Source: Clostridiales bacterium (GTDB taxonomy: Bacteria; Bacillota; Clostridia; Oscillospirales; CAG-272). From it: a stretch of 7,947 nucleotides of DNA. This document shows positions 1 through 5,806 of the stretch, in pieces. How positions within the stretch are numbered: the stretch's first letter is position 1; every line of letters starts with the position of its first letter. Location of the stretch: contig JAEEGW010000049.1 of the NCBI GenBank assembly GCA_016280525.1, positions 1-7,947 of the forward strand, given 5' to 3'. The notes beneath the pieces are model-generated. The model did no database searches. It saw nothing but the letters and a program-made list of their open reading frames with translations, and was not told the origin of the DNA. The position numbers and the translations under genes are program-made.

Positions 1-374
1 GCGGATACGGTGCGTTGTTGAACGTCTGCTCCGTCGGCGCGTTCCAGCCGGGACCTTACACCGCTTCGTATTACGCTTCAAAATCGTTTCTGCACAGCTA
101 TACGCTCGCTGTCAGATACGAGGCGAAAAAATACGGCGTGAGCGTTTCGTCTCTCTGCCCCGGTCCGCTTGACACGGAGTTTTTTGAGCACGCGAACGCA
201 AAAAAGCCGAAGGGCGCCATGCCCGCGGATAAAGCCGCGGAATACGCTATAAAAAAATTCATGCGCGGCAAGAAAACGATAGTTCCCGGATTTTACAACC
301 GCCTCGCCCGCCTCGTGCCGGCGGGAATAAAGACGCGGTTTATTGCAAAGATAAAAAAGCCTTCTCAAAAGTAA
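1..374 (+). CDS. SDR-family NAD(P)-dependent oxidoreductase, C-terminal part (5' end outside window)
   Basis: The reading frame is open from the first bases of the window (GYGALLNVCS...) and ends at TAA 372-374, so only the last ~123 residues are present. Visible hallmarks of a classical short-chain dehydrogenase are the strand ending in N-V-C-S with the catalytic serine codon at 30-32, the YxxxK pair (Tyr codon 69-71, Lys codon 81-83), and the following CPGPLDTEF segment, which matches the PG motif after the active site. The basic tail (VPGFYNRLARLVPAGIKTRF) resembles the C-termini of the DltE/YqjQ-like SDR group, which are uncharacterised cytoplasmic oxidoreductases. The missing N-terminus would carry the TGxxxGxG cofactor motif. 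The substrate cannot be inferred. TTG at 15 is an internal leucine codon, not a start. Confidence 0.9.
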   Translation, partial: GYGALLNVCSVGAFQPGPYTASYYASKSFLHSYTLAVRYEAKKYGVSVSSLCPGPLDTEFFEHANAKKPKGAMPADKAAEYAIKKFMRGKKTIVPGFYNRLARLVPAGIKTRFIAKIKKPSQK

Positions 375-487
375 TCAAAATAAGAACAGCAAAAAACGGT
401 CCGGAGGTCGGCAAAAAACAAGTACGGACGCGATACGGCCGTCGCCGGACACATGAAGCAAGTCATGACGTCTCAAAGCGATTCATT

Positions 488-507
488 ACGGCGGCATAAG
501 CCGTTTC
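488..507 (+). terminator. Weak hairpin followed by TTT, possible terminator of the SDR gene
   Basis: ACGGC (488-492) can pair with GCCGT (500-504) around a 7-base loop, and TTTC follows. The stem is only 5 bp and the U-tract is short. It is the first hairpin I see downstream of the SDR stop, 114 bases away, so the assignment is tentative. The rest of 375-510 shows no convincing gene or RNA. Confidence 0.25.
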
Positions 508-514
508 ATAACAA

Positions 515-543
515 ACACGGCGGAAGGATCTCTTCCGCCGTGT
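515..543. terminator. Strong 12-bp hairpin between convergent genes, probable (bi)directional terminator
   Basis: Bases 515-526 and 532-543 are perfect reverse complements (12 bp, GC-rich core CGGCGGAAG) around the 5-base loop GATCT. The hairpin begins 15 bases after the stop codon of the minus-strand LRR gene (559) and is followed on that strand by a T-rich stretch (TTTGTTAT), as expected for an intrinsic terminator. On the plus strand a T6 run exists at 555-560, but 11 bases beyond the stem, so action on the SDR transcript is less certain. Confidence 0.6.
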
Positions 544-558
544 GCCGTATGGCGTTTT

Positions 559-1911
559 TTATTGTGCAGAACTTAAGTATCTGAACAGCGAGGCGACGTC
601 TTTATTGTTTATCTCTCCGTCACCGTTGAAATCGTAAAATGTTTCATCTTCCGCTTTTTCGCTGCCGGAAACATATCTGAACAAGAAAACTACGTCTTTG
701 TTATCCGCCGCTTCGTCTTCGTTAACGTCTCCAAGTATGATTTTTCTGTAGTTGAAAACAACTTCCGCAGCTAAAAGCGTTTCATTGCCCGTACTTTCTA
801 TCGTTATTTCTTTCCATTCTTCCTCGCTTCCCTTGAAATAAACGGTCCTAAGTCCGGTGCAATTGTTGAATGCGGACTCTTCTATCTTGTACAAATCTTT
901 TGGCATCACTATGCTTTCAAGATTGATGCAATTATTGAAAGTCAGGCTGTTTATGAAATGCAAGTTGTCCGACATTATTACGCTTTTGAGTCCGGTACAG
1001 TTTCGGAACGCTCCGTTTTCTATTATAGAAACACTGTCCGGTATCGTAATTTCGGTAAGGGCGGTGCACGATGAAAACGCGGCGCTGTATATCTTCCATA
1101 CTCCATCGGATATTTTTACCTCAGTCAGTCCCGTGCATTCTTCAAACGCATAAGAGTAAATATCCGCGCTGCTGGGTATAGTTACGTTCGTAAGCCCCGT
1201 ACAACCGTAAAACGCGCCGGTCCCGATAATCATAACGCCTTCCGGTATCGTTATATCCGTTAAACCGGTGCATTTTGAAAAAGCGTCTGTGTTTATTACA
1301 CGAACTCCGGACGGAACCACATATTTTGAGCCTTTAGCATTTGGATATGAATTAAGTTTCGTGAGTTCTTTATTAAAAAGTACTCCGTCTAATGAAGAAA
1401 AATACGGGTTGTTTTCATCAACGTTGATACATCTGAGATTCGTACAGCCTTCAAACAAGTCGACGCCGAGATCGGTATTTTCAGGTATAAATATCTCCGT
1501 AAGACTTTTACAATCGTTAAATGCATAACAATCTATGAAAGTTACGCTTTCGGGTATATTGACGTTCGTCAAATTTGTACATCCGTGAAACGCCCATTTG
1601 CTTATCAATGTCACACTGTCCGGTATTGTTATACCGGTCACTTCCGTACAATCTCCAAACGCACTGTTACTTATTGTCGTAACCGGCAGATAATCGTCTC
1701 TGAACTCTACATGCGAAGGTATGACTATCTCGCCCGAGGCGTAGTCCAAGCATTCCGTCAGCTCACAATACGTTCCATGCTCTGTAAATCGCATAGAATC
1801 TACCCACGTCCATATCTCATTACTTTCTGCAGATACGTTTAATATAAACAATGCGGACGTAAATAATGAGATGATAACGAGAACGCTTATTATTTTTTTC
1901 ATGTTATTCAT
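559..1911 (-). CDS. Secreted BspA-type leucine-rich-repeat protein with C-terminal type I dockerin
   Basis: The 450-residue protein begins with a Sec signal peptide (MNNMKKIISV, hydrophobic 7-25, likely cleavage after NVSA at ~28). Residues ~80-370 form about 11 LRR_5/BspA repeats of ~23 residues with the pattern AFxxCTxLTxITIPxSVxxI. They are interrupted at ~165-200 by the family's usual NNPYFSSLDGVLFN insert. Residues ~392-447 are a type I dockerin with two calcium loops. The second is canonical (D427, N429, D431, G432, N435, D438); the first is looser (D395, N397, D399, D403, D406, with Glu400 where Gly is usual). The role inferred is surface display or binding through a cohesin scaffold. 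LRR_5 repeats are common in host- or substrate-binding proteins. Start: ATG 1911 or ATG 1902 (MKKIIS); both have weak purine-rich RBSs. The gene is visibly more AT-rich than its neighbours. Confidence 0.9.
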   Translation of the reverse strand: MNNMKKIISVLVIISLFTSALFILNVSAESNEIWTWVDSMRFTEHGTYCELTECLDYASGEIVIPSHVEFRDDYLPVTTISNSAFGDCTEVTGITIPDSVTLISKWAFHGCTNLTNVNIPESVTFIDCYAFNDCKSLTEIFIPENTDLGVDLFEGCTNLRCINVDENNPYFSSLDGVLFNKELTKLNSYPNAKGSKYVVPSGVRVINTDAFSKCTGLTDITIPEGVMIIGTGAFYGCTGLTNVTIPSSADIYSYAFEECTGLTEVKISDGVWKIYSAAFSSCTALTEITIPDSVSIIENGAFRNCTGLKSVIMSDNLHFINSLTFNNCINLESIVMPKDLYKIEESAFNNCTGLRTVYFKGSEEEWKEITIESTGNETLLAAEVVFNYRKIILGDVNEDEAADNKDVVFLFRYVSGSEKAEDETFYDFNGDGEINNKDVASLFRYLSSAQ

Positions 1912-1931
1912 TTCTTTCTTTTGCTTGTTAT

Positions 1932-1961
1932 ATTATGTCGATGTAACCGGACGTTTCACAA
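1932..1961 (-). promoter_or_regulatory. Possible sigma-A promoter of the LRR-dockerin gene
   Basis: On the minus strand TTGTGA (1961-1956) lies 18 bases before CATAAT (1937-1932), which sits ~20 bases upstream of the start codon at 1911. Both hexamers are imperfect and the spacer is one base long, so this is only a candidate. The remaining 1962-2021 holds no clear terminator for the upstream ligase-like gene, so read-through from that gene is possible. Confidence 0.35.
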
Positions 1962-2021
1962 CTGGCTTAAATTTATGACCGTCTGTCCGGGATAATCAGT
2001 CTCTTCGGAATTTCTAAGCGC

Positions 2022-3215
2022 TTATTCCGCCGTCATATTATCAAAGTAGCCTTGCACGAGGATGATCGGCGTGCCCTTGTCTCCGGAGCCGGAGGTGAGG
2101 TCGCAAAGCGAGCCGATAAGGTCGGTCAGGCGACGCGGCGTCGTACCCTGAGACACCATTTTGCCGACGAGGTTTGAATCTTTTTTCCTTATGTAGTCGG
2201 CTATCGCGGCTTTAAGCTCGTCGCCTTTCAGATGCGCGAAATCGTTGTCCGCTAAATATTTCAGCTTGACTTCGTTCGGCTGTCCTTCAAGTCCGGGCGT
2301 GTACGCGGGCGAGACCACCGGGTCGGCAAGCTCCCAGATCTTTCCTACGGGATCCTTGAAAGCGCCGTCGCCGTAGACCATGACTTCAACGTGTTTGCCG
2401 GTCTTCTGCAGAATCTCCGCCTGTATGCGCAGGACTATCGGTTCGCAGTCGCGCGGGAACAGCTTTACGGTGTTTTCCGTCGCCTTGTTCGAGCCGAGCA
2501 GACCGTAATTCTTGTTATATCCCGAGCCGTTTACGGATTCCGTTAAGATCTCGTCAAGTCCGATGACCTTTTCAGCGCCCGCTTTGACGAGTTTCTTTTT
2601 CGTTCTGAATCTCGTATGTATATCGCAATTTATGACGTTTTTGCAGTAGTCGAGTATCGCACGGCAGTCGTTTGCGAAAATAACTTCAACGTCCGCGCCG
2701 CATTCTTTTATAAGCTCTTTGTAGTATTCAACGTAGTCTACGCCGGTGAACGGATGCTTTACGTAGCCGAAAAGCTCTCTGTATTTTTTCTCGTCCAGCA
2801 CGTCTCTGTACGGGTCGACGTCCGCGTCGTCAAGCGTCTCGTCGTCAAACAGATGGTTTCCGACCTCGTCCGACGGGTACGAAAGCATCAGAGTCATCTT
2901 TTTTACGCCTTTAGCTATTCCGCGCAGGCAGATCGCAAAGCGGTTTCTTGAAAGGATGGGGAATATAAGTCCTATCTCGCCCTCCGGAAATTTTGCGGCT
3001 ACGTCCGCCGCTATCTGATCGGTGGTCGCATAGTTGCCCTGCGCGCGTCCGACGACGGCTTCCGTCACGGCTATGACGTCGCGGTCGCGGAGCGGGAATC
3101 CCTCTCCCTCCGACGCCGCCAACACCGAATCAACGACGATCTCTGCAATATCGTCTCCCTGCCTTATGATGGGCGCTCTTATTCCTCTGCTTACTGTTCC
3201 GACAAATCTTTGCAT
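2022..3215 (-). CDS. Coenzyme F420-0:L-glutamate ligase-like protein (CofE/F420_ligase family, long form)
   Basis: The 397-residue cytoplasmic protein resembles the CofE family, which adds glutamate to F420-0 with GTP. Recognisable segments are IIRQGDDIAEIV (16-27, the family's N-terminal GDD), DRDVIAVTEAVVGRAQG (44-60), RNRFAICLRGIAKG (90-103), the metal-site-like VMVYGDGAFKDPVG (278-291, compare ITDTNGR in archaeal CofE), and SGSGDKGTP (375-383) near the C-terminus. Archaeal CofE is ~250 residues; the extra length lies mostly at ~110-260 and ~295-350. The start ATG at 3215 has AAAGGA 8-9 bases upstream. It follows the CotH gene by 18 bases, implying one transcript. No other F420 biosynthetic gene is seen nearby, so the true acceptor may not be F420. 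Family membership is confident; substrate is not. Confidence 0.85.
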   Translation of the reverse strand: MQRFVGTVSRGIRAPIIRQGDDIAEIVVDSVLAASEGEGFPLRDRDVIAVTEAVVGRAQGNYATTDQIAADVAAKFPEGEIGLIFPILSRNRFAICLRGIAKGVKKMTLMLSYPSDEVGNHLFDDETLDDADVDPYRDVLDEKKYRELFGYVKHPFTGVDYVEYYKELIKECGADVEVIFANDCRAILDYCKNVINCDIHTRFRTKKKLVKAGAEKVIGLDEILTESVNGSGYNKNYGLLGSNKATENTVKLFPRDCEPIVLRIQAEILQKTGKHVEVMVYGDGAFKDPVGKIWELADPVVSPAYTPGLEGQPNEVKLKYLADNDFAHLKGDELKAAIADYIRKKDSNLVGKMVSQGTTPRRLTDLIGSLCDLTSGSGDKGTPIILVQGYFDNMTAE

Positions 3216-3233
3216 TTTTCATATTCCTTTCGG

Positions 3234-5084
3234 TTATTTAAAATATTCATTTATTTGTTCTACGTAGGATAAGAAGTATTTCGGGCGTTTTTCCGCCCAT
3301 TTTTCCATATTTTTTACGTTTCTCTTCCAGATCTTGAACGTGTATTCGTTGTTGTACGTGCCCTTCCAGCGTTCAAGGTGATACGGAATCTCGGCTTTTA
3401 TCTGTGAAGAATAGCCGGTCATTATGCTTTTCAGCGTGCTTACCGATTCATCCGAGCAGAGCGTTTTGCAGTAGTTTATAAACGCTTCCCTGAAGCCGTC
3501 GTTATGCAGGCAAAGCGCAAGAAGGCTCTGAACGTAAAGCGAATCCGGGTAGTTTTCTTTCATATCGTACGCTCCGTTATAAAAATTGCCGAGCGTGAAT
3601 TTTATCGTATCCGTATCCGCCTGCGTATATATCTCCGGTAAAACGAGACACTGATACCGACCGAAAGCGAAATCCGTATCGCGCATGGAGAAACGCCATT
3701 TACCGTCGCTGTATTCGTTGCCTTCTATCGGCTCTCCCGTGTATCGCCAGAGCCTTATATTGTTGTGCGGCCAGTCGGTGTTGCAGATATACAGCATCAC
3801 GGCGCAGTATTTCATAAAACCTTCCGTGTCAAGCTGTTTTGACAGCTTTTCGTACGCTTCATCAAGCGTTTTTTTGTCGCCGCCTAATGCCGCGCGGGCT
3901 TCTTTACACATTTTTAAATATTCGTCAAGCTCGGACTCCGGCCCTTCGTCGACTTCATAGTAGAACCACACGTCGTCAAACCGGCATTCGCCGCCGTTTT
4001 CGTGCTTGTCGCAGTGGCGGGTCGTATCAAGCTCCGATTTTATAACGGTTATCTTCGTCTTGTCAAGCCCGTAGACGTTTTGCATGTAGTCGTCGTTTAT
4101 ATCCTCTTTCATATCGAGGATGCCGTAATATTCGCCGTTCAAATACACGGCGGCAAAGCGCGAGGACTGATACGCAAGCTCCGGCGCCACGGCCGCGGCA
4201 AACGCGTTTGAGGCGGCGTCGCGCGTCAGCGTCATCATATCCGGGTCGGCGGCTGTCGCCTGAAGCGAATCGTTTCCGCCGTTTCTGAGAATGAATCTGT
4301 CATAACGCTCTAACAGCTTGCCGGAATTGTCTTTTCTGCCGTCAAACAGCGGGTAGTCAAAGCTGCCGTTGCCGTTGTATTTCATTTCGTCGTAGTAGCC
4401 GTCTCGGCGGGCGATGACGCGGAACGATTTCTGCGGCAGGCCTCTTGAGCTGCCGCCGAAAATACGCAGTCCGGCGTCCTGGGATATAACGCGCTCCCCG
4501 TCCGGCATAACTATTTCAACGTGGCACGGGCGTTCCCAGTCCTTGCCGGTTTTAGTGGGGTTGTCTGCGATGCCCTTTTTGCCGTAAAGGTTCTTTTTCT
4601 CCGTCACAAGCGAGACGACCGGGATGCTGAATCTTCCCTTCTCCGCTTTAATATACGTCGCGGTCTTTATGTACCCGAGCCTCTCGCCGTCTTTGTCAAA
4701 GCAGGCGGCGCGGATGACTGACGTGTCGGCGTTTAAAACTTCTATTTCGTTTTCGTATTTCGTTGATTTTTTGCCCGGCTCGGAGCAGTCTTCCGTGTAC
4801 GTTATATACGCGCCATCCGGAGCGTTCTCCGGCAGGGAGAGCGCAAGGCTCTGCGCTTCCGCGTAAACGCCGCCTTTGACCGAGAAGACGGGCGACAGGC
4901 GCGTGTCTTCTTTTTCCGGCTCGCCGGTTTCGGTCTCCGTTTCAGTCTCCGGCCCGGTCTCCGTTTCAAAAGCGTCCGTTTTCGTTTCCGTCTCCGTTGC
5001 CGGCGCCTCGGCGTTCTCACAGCCGACGGCGAACAGCACCGCAAACAAAAACAGGACAGCGATGATCGATTTTATATATTTCAT
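3234..5084 (-). CDS. CotH-kinase-domain lipoprotein with Thr/Glu linker and chitobiase/Fn3-associated domain
   Basis: The 616-residue product starts MKYIKSIIAVLFLFAVLFAV and continues GC, a lipoprotein signal peptide with Cys22, so it is probably anchored outside the membrane. Residues ~28-60 are a Thr/Glu-rich linker. Residues ~64-146 resemble a CHB_HEX_C/Fn3-associated beta domain (PVFSVKGGVY, ITYTEDCSEPGKKSTKY). From ~150 on it is a CotH domain: DAGLRIFGGSSRGLPQKSFR (203-222), NGEYYGILDMKEDI (316-329), the putative catalytic NTDWPHNN (435-442, Asp437) and the putative metal-binding MRDTDFAFG (467-475, Asp469/Asp471). CotH proteins are atypical protein kinases known from spore coats and also occur in Ruminococcus cellulosomal proteins. 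The ATG at 5084 is chosen because the upstream TTG (5120) overlaps the -10 box of the promoter. First gene of an operon with the ligase-like gene. Confidence 0.88.
   Translation of the reverse strand: MKYIKSIIAVLFLFAVLFAVGCENAEAPATETETKTDAFETETGPETETETETGEPEKEDTRLSPVFSVKGGVYAEAQSLALSLPENAPDGAYITYTEDCSEPGKKSTKYENEIEVLNADTSVIRAACFDKDGERLGYIKTATYIKAEKGRFSIPVVSLVTEKKNLYGKKGIADNPTKTGKDWERPCHVEIVMPDGERVISQDAGLRIFGGSSRGLPQKSFRVIARRDGYYDEMKYNGNGSFDYPLFDGRKDNSGKLLERYDRFILRNGGNDSLQATAADPDMMTLTRDAASNAFAAAVAPELAYQSSRFAAVYLNGEYYGILDMKEDINDDYMQNVYGLDKTKITVIKSELDTTRHCDKHENGGECRFDDVWFYYEVDEGPESELDEYLKMCKEARAALGGDKKTLDEAYEKLSKQLDTEGFMKYCAVMLYICNTDWPHNNIRLWRYTGEPIEGNEYSDGKWRFSMRDTDFAFGRYQCLVLPEIYTQADTDTIKFTLGNFYNGAYDMKENYPDSLYVQSLLALCLHNDGFREAFINYCKTLCSDESVSTLKSIMTGYSSQIKAEIPYHLERWKGTYNNEYTFKIWKRNVKNMEKWAEKRPKYFLSYVEQINEYFK
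4920..4997 (-). repeat. Imperfect hexanucleotide repeat encoding a Thr-Glu tract
   Basis: Codons 30-55 of the CotH lipoprotein encode TETETK, a short break, then TETGPETETETETG. At DNA level the plus strand shows repeated GTCTCCGTTTC-like units. This is a low-complexity linker just after the lipidated cysteine, likely a flexible stalk lifting the folded domains off the membrane. Imperfect units reduce but do not exclude slippage. Confidence 0.75.
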
Positions 5085-5088
5085 ATTA

Positions 5089-5092
5089 CCTC
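5089..5092 (-). promoter_or_regulatory. Ribosome binding site deciding the CotH start
   Basis: On the minus strand GAGG lies 4 bases before ATG 5084-5082 (CCCGAGGTAATATG). Spacing is slightly short but this is the only Shine-Dalgarno-like match near any candidate start, and it lies downstream of the predicted transcription start. Confidence 0.6.
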
Positions 5093-5119
5093 GGGTAAAT
5101 TCTGAATTATTACATTTCA

Positions 5120-5149
5120 ACTATACCACAAATCCGTCCCTTATGTCAA
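5120..5149 (-). promoter_or_regulatory. Sigma-A promoter of the CotH / ligase-like operon
   Basis: On the minus strand a perfect -35 TTGACA (5149-5144) is followed after 18 bases by TATAGT (5125-5120), five of six matches to TATAAT. The predicted transcription start near 5113 gives a 5' leader of about 29 bases before ATG 5084. No operator or riboswitch fits in so short a leader. Confidence 0.75.
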
Positions 5150-5151
5150 CC

Positions 5152-5225
5152 GCATTTTATTAAATCGACGTATAAAAATGCAATTTGACGGAAATTTTAT
5201 TGCAAAAAGCGAAAAACAACTGCAA
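5152..5225. promoter_or_regulatory. AT-rich divergent regulatory region with inverted repeat and phased TGCAA motifs
   Basis: Between the two divergent -35 boxes lie GCATTTT (5152-5158) inverted as AAAATGC (5175-5181), GCAAT (5180-5184) inverted as ATTGC (5199-5203), and TGCAA followed by A/T at 5179, 5201 and 5221, that is every 20-22 bases or about two helical turns. This could be a regulator binding region or simply AT-rich upstream DNA; no known operator was recognised. Confidence 0.3.
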
Positions 5226-5233
5226 ATCATACA

Positions 5234-5262
5234 TTGACAACGCGCTCTTTTTATGATATTAT
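5234..5262 (+). promoter_or_regulatory. Near-consensus sigma-A promoter for the unknown gene and probably aspartate kinase
   Basis: TTGACA (5234-5239), a 17-base spacer, then TATTAT (5257-5262): perfect -35, ideal spacing, five-of-six -10. The predicted transcription start is near 5268-5270. This places the ATG at 5266 at or before the start of the transcript and argues for a downstream start codon. Confidence 0.8.
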
Positions 5263-5295
5263 ATTATGGAAATAAATGTCGGTATGGAATATAAT

Positions 5296-5739
5296 ATGAG
5301 AGCAAGGTATATTTTTGAACACGTGATGACGCCGTATCTGCTGGACAGGCGCGGCGGAGATTTCGTATCCGTACTTATGATACAGAAGCAGTCGCTTTTA
5401 TACAAACTCTGCGCTTCCGCGTACGCGCAGGAGCAGGAGGAATTTTCAAAAACAGAGGCGGATTTCGGCTTTGAGGCGGCGCGTCTGGATGATAAAACGA
5501 TTTGTCTGACGCTTAAGATGCCGGAGCCGGAAATACCCGGCGACTGTAAGTACGTTTACATACTTGCCGACGCGGAGCCGTTTAAGACGTCGTACTATAC
5601 GGTCGAAGCGGACGGAGAGGACGGGCTTATGCTGTGCGGGCAGAACGGCGACGTGCATTTTACGTTCGGCAAATTTGACGACGAGAAAAAAGCGCTGGCG
5701 CTCATGCTCGGCGTACACAAAGACAACAACAAAAATTAA
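5296..5739 (+). CDS. Hypothetical protein of 147 residues, family not recognised
   Basis: I do not recognise this protein. It reads MRARYIFEHVMTPYLLDRR..., has no signal peptide or membrane segment, and is acidic, so it is probably cytoplasmic. The first ~50 residues look helical (ending KLCASAYAQEQEEFSK). Residues ~53-120 alternate in a beta-like pattern (KTICLTLKMPEPEIPGDCKYVYILADAEP, DVHFTFGKF) before a short helix (DDEKKALALMLG) and an Asn/Lys tail, suggesting a small alpha+beta fold. Three in-frame ATGs exist (5266, 5284, 5296). The first lies at the predicted transcription start; 5296 has TGGAA about 7 bases upstream and is preferred, though 5284 is possible. Its strong promoter and the 67-base gap to the aspartate kinase without a U-tract terminator suggest co-transcription. 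Confidence 0.75.
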   Translation: MRARYIFEHVMTPYLLDRRGGDFVSVLMIQKQSLLYKLCASAYAQEQEEFSKTEADFGFEAARLDDKTICLTLKMPEPEIPGDCKYVYILADAEPFKTSYYTVEADGEDGLMLCGQNGDVHFTFGKFDDEKKALALMLGVHKDNNKN

Positions 5740-5740
5740 A

Positions 5741-5776
5741 ACGGTGCTCCGTAGGGCGGGGGCTTGCTCCCGCCGC
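5741..5776. repeat. GC-rich tandem hairpins, probably a dispersed palindromic element
   Basis: ACGG/CCGT (5741-5744 and 5749-5752) forms a small stem. It is followed by an 8-bp stem, GGCGGGGG (5755-5762) with CTCCCGCC (5767-5774, one G-U), closed by a CTTG tetraloop. The block is markedly GC-richer than the surrounding intergenic DNA, and no T-run follows it on the plus strand, so it is not a classical terminator. Similar GTAGGGCGGG...CCCGCC blocks are, from memory, repeated between genes in some Clostridia genomes; this copy number cannot be seen here. It could stabilise or attenuate the mRNA between the two genes. Confidence 0.55.
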
Positions 5777-5806
5777 AAATAAAAATATAAAAATGGGGAT
5801 AAGTAT

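Noticed and set aside
453..584. Small plus-strand reading frame of 43 codons (MKQVMTSQSD...)
   Set aside because: It has no Shine-Dalgarno sequence, runs straight through the strong terminator hairpin at 515-543 and overlaps the end of the LRR gene; no protein-like character.
1947..1990. Inverted repeat CCGGAC/GTCCGG as terminator of the ligase-like gene
   Set aside because: Arms are 6 bp with a loop of over 30 bases and no U-tract follows on the minus strand.
4802..5044. Arginine-rich minus-strand reading frame
   Set aside because: Frame-shifted shadow of the CotH gene's repetitive Thr/Glu region; the Arg richness is a product of the repeat read in another frame.
5741..5776. Intrinsic terminator after the unknown gene
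   Set aside because: The hairpin is strong, but the downstream plus-strand sequence is A-rich (AAATAAAAATA) with no U-tract.
5740..5806. Lysine riboswitch or other leader ahead of aspartate kinase
   Set aside because: The gap is only 67 bases and contains just small hairpins; a lysine riboswitch needs roughly 170 bases or more and its conserved core is absent.
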